Assembly: GCA_029983695.1 (NCBI GenBank)
Contig: JASBZB010000007.1
Coordinates: forward strand, 62,001-126,000
Direction of reading: 5' to 3'
Length of the DNA: 64,000 bases
Source of the DNA: Lutispora sp003527145
Lineage (GTDB): Bacteria > Bacillota > Clostridia > Lutisporales > Lutisporaceae
Below the pieces are notes generated by a model. That model did no database searches and was not told the DNA's origin. It saw only the letters and a program-made list of their open reading frames with translations. The position numbers and the translations under genes were made by a program. Positions 59,174 to 64,000 of this stretch are shown in pieces (the stretch's first letter is position 1; the number at the start of each line of letters is the position of its first letter).

Positions 59174-60103
59174 TCATGCTTTTCCGCTGCAATTCAATAC
59201 ATTCTTCATTTTATGCTTAACCATATTCTTGATAGCTTCTCTGGCAGGTTTCAAATATTGCCTCGGATCAAAATCACCCGGGTTCTCAGCCAGATGCTTT
59301 CTGATAGAAGCTGTCATTGCAAGCCTTAAATCTGTGTCGATATTGATCTTGCAAACTCCCATTTTGCCTGCTCTTAGCAGCATATCCTCAGGCACTCCTT
59401 TTGCTCCGGGAACATGGCCTCCATATGTATTGCACAGATCTACGAACTCAGGCAGCACTGTGGATGCTCCATGAAGAACAAGAGGAAAATCAGGAAGAAG
59501 CTTGCTTATCTTCTCCAATCTTTCGAAGTCCAACATAGGCTCTCCTTTGAATTTGTAAGCACCATGGCTTGTTCCTATGGCTATTGCCAGCGAATCTACG
59601 CCTGTTCTCTGGACAAATTCTACCGCCTGATCCGGATCGGTGAAGGTTGCATCCCTGCTGCTCACACTTACAGCATCTTCAATGCCTGCAAGTCTTCCCA
59701 GCTCTGCTTCCACCACAACGCCCCTGTCATGGGCATACTCTACAACCTTTTTTGTAATGGCGATGTTTTCCTCGAAGGGATGCTTTGAACCATCTATCAT
59801 AACAGATGTAAAGCCACCGTCGATACAGGATTTGCATATCTCGAAATCCTCACCATGGTCAAGATGAAGACATATAGAAAGACCGCTGTCTTCCACTGCA
59901 GCCTCCACCAACTTCATAAGATAGACATGCTTTGCGTATTTTCTGGCTCCGGCAGATACCTGAAGGATTAAAGGCGCCTGCTCATCCTTTGCTGCATCCA
60001 CTATTCCCTGGATAATCTCCATGTTATTTACATTAAATGCTCCAACAGCATATAGTCCGTCATATGCTTTTTTGAACATTTCCTTTGATGTTACTAAAGG
60101 CAT
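59174..60103 (-). CDS. fba: Class II fructose-1,6-bisphosphate aldolase
   Basis: A 309-residue zinc-dependent aldolase of glycolysis and gluconeogenesis. The catalytic and zinc residues are in ICLHLDHGEDFEICKSCIDG near residue 80, MIDGSKHPFEENI near 105, VEAELGRLAG near 132, GTSHGAYKF near 178 and LHGASTVLPEFV near 209. It is the shorter Firmicute type. It lies on the minus strand, convergent with the HAD gene, behind GAGGTAAGATG. An extended -10 (TGATATAAT on the minus strand, around 60138-60146) is a candidate promoter. Confidence 0.96.
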   Translation of the reverse strand: MPLVTSKEMFKKAYDGLYAVGAFNVNNMEIIQGIVDAAKDEQAPLILQVSAGARKYAKHVYLMKLVEAAVEDSGLSICLHLDHGEDFEICKSCIDGGFTSVMIDGSKHPFEENIAITKKVVEYAHDRGVVVEAELGRLAGIEDAVSVSSRDATFTDPDQAVEFVQRTGVDSLAIAIGTSHGAYKFKGEPMLDFERLEKISKLLPDFPLVLHGASTVLPEFVDLCNTYGGHVPGAKGVPEDMLLRAGKMGVCKINIDTDLRLAMTASIRKHLAENPGDFDPRQYLKPAREAIKNMVKHKMKNVLNCSGKA

Positions 60104-60184
60104 TCATCTTACCTCCTATAAAAACTTTATCAATTCTATTATATCAGATATTCCACTTTTTAGCGGCGCAGCTTACGCAATATA

Positions 60185-61222
60185 CTAAAATATTTCTGCA
60201 ATAAACAAGCTTTTTTCTTTGCTCATATCTATTATGCTTAAGTCATCCAGTCTGATTATAGGCTTTGATATGGCTTTCTGATTGATGAACACTATCTCAC
60301 CATATTCGTCATTGTTAAGCCTAACTCTGCTTCCTATATAATAGTCAGCTATCCTTCTGAGGAATGTAAGCAAAATATTAGTGTCGCATTTTGTTAAATA
60401 CTCGCTTTCAAACATGGCAAATACATCAAAGGGAGTTTGGCGCTTTCTATAGACTTTATCTGATGTCATGGCATCAAACACATCAGCTATGGCGGTTATC
60501 TTTGCATATAGGCTGATCTGGTTTCCTTTTATCCCGAAAGGGTAGCCGGAGCCGTCTTCCCTTTCATGATGCATTAACACGCTTAACATGATGTCTTTGC
60601 TTATGGCCACATTTCCTTCAAGTATTTTGTAGCCTAAAATCGAATGTTTTTTAATTTCCTCGAATTCCTTGGGCGATAAAGGACCCGGCTTCTCTAAAAT
60701 CGCATGAGATATTTTAGATTTGCCTATGTCGTGGAGCAGACCGCAATAAGAAAGACATTTTCTCTGGACCTCGTTTAGGTTCAGCCAGCTGCCTATGAGT
60801 GAACATAAAAGAGACACATTGATGCTGTGGGAATATGTGTATTCATCAATGGATCTGATACTGTTAAGATTCGCTACAATGTCATTTACTGAGGTAAAGT
60901 TGTTGTTAATGTCTCTGACGATGGCTTGAACTCTTAATGTATCCAAGGTTTTGCCATTTCCTATGTCCTTTATGATGTTCTTAAATTCATCCACTTTTTC
61001 CGAATAGATTGCAGCTACCCTATTACTATCGCTGGGCTCGGGCTCAAGCCCCTCATAAACCTTCAGGCTTTCAATACCCAGCTGCATCAGCTTATTTATT
61101 GTGTAGTTATCCAGTACGCTGTCTTTTTGTATAAGAGTAGCCCCAAAGCTGTTCAATATTTCTTCAGATACTTTCATCCCCGGTACACATGCTTCAATGT
61201 TAATGTTCATTATAGACTGCAT
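60185..61222 (-). CDS. HD-GYP domain protein
   Basis: A 345-residue protein with an N-terminal segment (INIEACVPGMKVSEEILNSF, then QKDSVLDNYTINKLMQLGIE) like the DUF3391-type leader common in HD-GYP proteins. The HD-GYP domain has LLHDIGKSKISHAILEK near residue 163 and HHEREDGSGYPFGIKGNQIS near 216. Metal residues are intact, so it should hydrolyse cyclic di-GMP. No transmembrane or REC domain is seen. It is divergent from the B12 importer and is the second HD-GYP protein in the window. Confidence 0.9.
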   Translation of the reverse strand: MQSIMNINIEACVPGMKVSEEILNSFGATLIQKDSVLDNYTINKLMQLGIESLKVYEGLEPEPSDSNRVAAIYSEKVDEFKNIIKDIGNGKTLDTLRVQAIVRDINNNFTSVNDIVANLNSIRSIDEYTYSHSINVSLLCSLIGSWLNLNEVQRKCLSYCGLLHDIGKSKISHAILEKPGPLSPKEFEEIKKHSILGYKILEGNVAISKDIMLSVLMHHEREDGSGYPFGIKGNQISLYAKITAIADVFDAMTSDKVYRKRQTPFDVFAMFESEYLTKCDTNILLTFLRRIADYYIGSRVRLNNDEYGEIVFINQKAISKPIIRLDDLSIIDMSKEKSLFIAEIF

Positions 61223-61362
61223 ATGCTCACCTCTTGATATTATTTATTAGTGGTTTAATTTAAGATTTGAAAAATGTTAAGAATATTATAACAGATTCGA
61301 CTTATATTTACAAATGTTTCATATTGTCTGTTTGGCTCATATTTTCTGATACACTCAAAATG

Positions 61363-61391
61363 TTGTAAATACATATTGCATGTGCTAGAAT
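61363..61391 (+). promoter_or_regulatory. Candidate promoter of the btuF operon
   Basis: TTGTAA (61363-61368), 17 bases, TAGAAT (61386-61391), 30 bases before the btuF start. No cobalamin riboswitch elements are visible in the leader. Confidence 0.5.
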
Positions 61392-61420
61392 TATACTGCA
61401 AATATGTAGGTGGGAGTGTT

Positions 61421-62350
61421 ATGAAGTTGAAGCTTAAGAAAATGATTTTAATTTTATTTGTATTATTTCTGCTGCCCTTGCTGGCATCTTGTCAAAGGGA
61501 AACAAATAAGGGAGCAGAAACTGCGGTTAAGAAAGTAGAAATAACTGATATCAAGGGTAGGAATGTTGTATTAGAAAAAAAACCTGAAAAGATAGTATCC
61601 CTTTCACCTACCAATACCGAAATAGTCTTTGCCTTGGGTGCAGGGAAGAAGTTGGTAGGAGTTACAACCTTTTGCGACTATCCTGAGGAAGCAAAAAGTG
61701 TTGAGGTGATCGGAGATTTTGAAAACCCCAATATTGAAATGATAAAAAAGGTCAATCCGGATGTAGTTTTAGCGGGAGGATACATTCAGGAGGATATAAT
61801 AAAAGCTCTTGAAGGCCTTGGTATACCTGTGATCTCCACTGAGGCTTCGGACATTGACTCAATATTTGATTCCATAGCTATGATAGGCAAATTGGTAGGA
61901 GCAGAAGCAAACGCAGAAGAGATAATTAATGATATGCATAAGAGCATCGATGATATAAAGTCTAAGGTCAGCGGCAAAGAGCGGCCCAAGGTTTTTTATT
62001 TGGTTTGGAGAGAGCCCATATTCACTGTAGGACAGGGAACTTTTATCAACGAAATCATACAAGTTGCCGGAGGCCGGAATATAGCGGAAGAGGCACAAGG
62101 CTGGTCAAAATATAGCCCGGAAGAGCTTATAAAACAAAATCCCGATATCCTCATAGCTTCTTATCATGCAACCGATGAGGGCATGAGAAAAGAAGACTTT
62201 GAAAGGGATGACTTCTTTCAGAAGCTGGAATGTGTAAAAAACGGAAATATATATATAATGTCAGACGACAATATAGTAGCAAGACCGGGGCCAAGAATAG
62301 TAGATGCTATTTATGAAATGGCAAAGGTGCTTCATAGCGACGCATTTTAG
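61421..62350 (+). CDS. btuF: ABC transporter substrate-binding lipoprotein, cobalamin/metal-chelate type
   Basis: A 309-residue periplasmic-binding-like lipoprotein of the BtuF/FecB class. The type II signal peptide ends in LLASC with Cys24. ITDIKGRNVVLEKKPEKIVS and the LSPTNTEIVFALGAGKKLVG segment are typical of the class, as is RPGPRIVDAIYEMAKVLH at the end. The frame is open further upstream, but the ATG at 61421 after GGGAG gives a proper signal peptide. With the ATPase and permease downstream it forms a BtuFDC-type importer for cobalamin; a siderophore or heme ligand cannot be ruled out by sequence alone. Confidence 0.88.
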   Translation: MKLKLKKMILILFVLFLLPLLASCQRETNKGAETAVKKVEITDIKGRNVVLEKKPEKIVSLSPTNTEIVFALGAGKKLVGVTTFCDYPEEAKSVEVIGDFENPNIEMIKKVNPDVVLAGGYIQEDIIKALEGLGIPVISTEASDIDSIFDSIAMIGKLVGAEANAEEIINDMHKSIDDIKSKVSGKERPKVFYLVWREPIFTVGQGTFINEIIQVAGGRNIAEEAQGWSKYSPEELIKQNPDILIASYHATDEGMRKEDFERDDFFQKLECVKNGNIYIMSDDNIVARPGPRIVDAIYEMAKVLHSDAF

Positions 62351-62369
62351 GCAATAGGATGGTATTGAG

Positions 62370-63635
62370 ATGGATTATGAGATAAGGGCTGAACACTTGG
62401 GTTTTTGCTATGAAGATAAAGAGGTATTGAAAAATATCAATTTAAAGATCAAAGAGGGCAGCTTTATTAGCATAATAGGACCTAACGGCTCCGGCAAAAG
62501 CACTTTATTAAAGACGCTTTCCGGATTCCTGAAGCCCCGAAAAGGAACAGTCCTGCTCGGGGAAGAAAATCTTAAGGAGCTTTCACAGAAAGAAATCAGC
62601 AAAAGGCTTTCCATGGTGCCGCAAAATATACTTTTGGAATTCGACTTCAAGGTCAAGGATATAGTGATGATGGGCAGGCACCCATACATAAAAAGGCTTA
62701 AGGGAGAAACTGCAGAGGACATAAAGATTGTAGAAAAGGCCATGAAATATACCAATATCCTGGAGTTTTCCGATAGGCTCTACAATGAACTGAGCGGCGG
62801 TGAAAAGCAAAGAGTCATACTGGCCCAGGCACTGGCCCAGCAGCCGAGGGTGCTCTTGCTGGATGAACCCATTTCTCATCTGGATCTGCAGCATCAAGTT
62901 GAGATATTGGATTTGATAAAGAGGATGAGCTTGGGGGGGGGACTGGCTTCTATAGCTGTGCTGCACGATTTGAATATGGCTTCTGCATATAGCGATCATA
63001 TTATTATGCTTAAAGCAGGAGAAATTTTTTGCGAGGGAGAGCCCGAGAAGGTTCTGACCGCTAAAAATATAGCCCATGTCTTTAATACGGATGTGACCGT
63101 CAGCAAGAATCCCGTCACCGGGAAAACATATATATATCCGATATCAACGATACCTAAAAATAAGCGAGATACAAGAATTCACATGATATGCGGCGGCGGA
63201 AGCGGAACAAAGCTGATCAAGGAACTGGCAGATAATGGTTTTATCGTTTCAACAGGGGTATTGAACATAGGAGATTCTGATTGGGCTGCTTCCAAAGAAT
63301 ATGAACTGGATGTAGCTGAAGAAACTCCTTTTTTAAATATTACTCAAAGAGCATATGAAAAAAATCTTGAGCTTGCTCTTGCGGCACACTGTATTGTTCT
63401 CATGCCTATATATTTCAGCAAAGCCAATATAAGAAATCTTGAACTCCTTACAGAAGGACGGCTGAAAGATAAGAAGATATATATTTTGGGGGATCGTGAC
63501 TTTGAAAAAAGAGATTATACCGGGGGCGAAGCGCGAAGCCTTTATAAAGGATTGAAGGAGCAGCCCAATGTTATACAACTGGAAGAATATGAATTGATAG
63601 AAGCATTGATAAAGGCAGATGAAGGAAATGAGTAA
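62370..63635 (+). CDS. btuD: ABC transporter ATPase with a C-terminal extension (BtuD-like)
   Basis: A 421-residue ATPase of a FecCD-type importer. Residues 1-255 are a standard ATPase: Walker A IIGPNGSGKSTLLKTLSGFL near 35-54, a Q-loop, ABC signature LSGGEKQRVILAQALAQQP near 140, and LLLDEPISHLDLQHQVEILD. Residues about 265-421 form an extra domain beginning IHMICGGGSGTKLIKELADN, with VLMPIYFSKANIRNLELLTE and GDRDFEKRDYTGGEARSLYK. This second part looks like a Rossmann-type fold found on some clostridial and archaeal B12 ATPases. Its task is unknown. It follows btuF by 19 bases and overlaps btuC. Confidence 0.86.
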   Translation: MDYEIRAEHLGFCYEDKEVLKNINLKIKEGSFISIIGPNGSGKSTLLKTLSGFLKPRKGTVLLGEENLKELSQKEISKRLSMVPQNILLEFDFKVKDIVMMGRHPYIKRLKGETAEDIKIVEKAMKYTNILEFSDRLYNELSGGEKQRVILAQALAQQPRVLLLDEPISHLDLQHQVEILDLIKRMSLGGGLASIAVLHDLNMASAYSDHIIMLKAGEIFCEGEPEKVLTAKNIAHVFNTDVTVSKNPVTGKTYIYPISTIPKNKRDTRIHMICGGGSGTKLIKELADNGFIVSTGVLNIGDSDWAASKEYELDVAEETPFLNITQRAYEKNLELALAAHCIVLMPIYFSKANIRNLELLTEGRLKDKKIYILGDRDFEKRDYTGGEARSLYKGLKEQPNVIQLEEYELIEALIKADEGNE

Positions 63636-64000
63636 AGAAGCATTAAAAAATATATTGTCCCTGAGCATTTTGTTGGCTTTTTTCATCATATGCTTTTTTA
63701 TCGGGGTAGGAATAGGGGCTGTCAAAATACCCTTAAGAGAGATAATCGAAATAGTGTTTATGGGACAAGAAACGGACAATAAAGTCATTCTGATAGATAT
63801 AAGGATGCCGCGTGTAATTATCTCTGCAGTTTTAGGAGCAGGTTTATCTGTTGTAGGCGGGGTTATGCAGGGTGTATTCAAAAATCCGCTGGTGGATTCT
63901 TATACATTGGGGATGTCATCAGGAGCTGCTTTAGGAGCCGTGCTTTCCATAGTAACAGGTATTGGCATATTCGGCTACGGGACTACTGGAGCTTTTGCCT
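63619..64000 (+). CDS. btuC: FecCD-family ABC permease, truncated by the window end
   Basis: The first 127 codons of a membrane permease of the BtuC/FecCD family. A membrane helix follows the start, then GVGIGAVKIPLREIIEIVF, IDIRMPRVIISAVLGAGLSV, VGGVMQGVFKNPLVDSYTLG and MSSGAALGAVLSI, the conserved opening of this family. The start may be the ATG at 63619 or 63628. It overlaps the end of the ATPase gene by at least 8 bases. The frame is open at position 64000, so the gene continues beyond the window. Confidence 0.9.
   Translation, partial: MKEMSKEALKNILSLSILLAFFIICFFIGVGIGAVKIPLREIIEIVFMGQETDNKVILIDIRMPRVIISAVLGAGLSVVGGVMQGVFKNPLVDSYTLGMSSGAALGAVLSIVTGIGIFGYGTTGAFA

Noticed and set aside
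61223..61420. Cobalamin riboswitch before btuF
   Set aside because: The region is short and lacks the conserved GCCACTG-type box and the expected long structured leader; only a sigma-A promoter is visible.

Overview
The window looks like a contiguous chromosomal piece of an anaerobic, low-to-moderate G+C member of the Clostridia (Bacillota). The evidence is gene content and order: a clostridial Rnf operon (rnfCDGEAB), NuoE/NuoF-type hydrogenase-associated NADH-oxidising subunits, a degenerate [FeFe]-hydrogenase-like protein, and the classic Firmicute block maf-radC-mreBCD-pbp2 ... minCD(E)-spoIVFA/FB-like-rng-rplU-prp-rpmA-obgE. Strong AGGAGG-type ribosome sites and frequent TTG/GTG starts fit this. 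I cannot name genus or species from the sequence alone.

Layout. 1-6.6 kb: a small redox-type Cys protein, then a PucR-type regulator divergent from an operon of a flavin/Fe-S old-yellow-enzyme reductase, two short-chain dehydrogenases and a small membrane protein. A near-consensus Rex-type site and a perfect 12-bp palindrome lie between regulator and operon. 6.6-17 kb: tRNA-Leu(CAA), a YdjM-like membrane protein, an ECF sigma factor with a matching upstream promoter and a fused zinc-finger anti-sigma/DUF4349 protein, polA-coaE-lytic transglycosylase, nicotinate phosphoribosyltransferase, an orphan peptide-binding lipoprotein and tRNA-Leu(GAG). 17-24.3 kb: an acetyltransferase, then a redox-signalling cluster (two DRTGG proteins, two HATPase proteins, an [FeFe]-hydrogenase-like protein that keeps the cluster ligands but lacks the proton-relay Cys, a PHP phosphoesterase) leading into NuoE, a 2Fe-2S protein and NuoF, with no catalytic hydrogenase subunit. 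24.3-30.3 kb: a DUF3189 gene and the complete Rnf complex. 30.4-37 kb: DUF4321, maf, radC (behind a candidate structured leader), mreBCD and a very large PBP2.

37-42.3 kb: an insertion between pbp2 and minC holding an HTH regulator of unknown type, an HD-GYP protein and a methyl-accepting chemotaxis protein. 42.4-53 kb: minCDE, an M23/M50 pair resembling SpoIVFA/SpoIVFB, two radical-SAM-associated proteins, RNase G, an L21-type leader, rplU-prp-rpmA, obgE and yhbY. 53-61 kb: a CmpB-like membrane protein, an NhaC antiporter, a small P-loop ATPase, a DUF5685/J-domain/membrane/HAD gene row, a 225-bp inverted-repeat intergenic element, class II aldolase and a second HD-GYP protein. 61.4-64 kb: a B12/metal-chelate ABC importer (btuF, an ATPase with an unusual C-terminal extension, and a btuC truncated by the window edge).

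Working together: Rnf, NuoEF and the OYE/SDR operon all handle NADH, ferredoxin or flavin electrons, and their upstream regions contain Rex-like sites of varying quality, which suggests shared NADH/NAD+ control. The envelope genes (mre, pbp2, min, M23, M50) form the cell-shape and division block. The most unusual items are the hydrogenase-like signalling cluster, the Rex-linked OYE/SDR operon, the inverted CACGGA element, the J-domain protein with a cysteine-string tail, the duplicated insert in PBP2 and the module interrupting the shape/division block.
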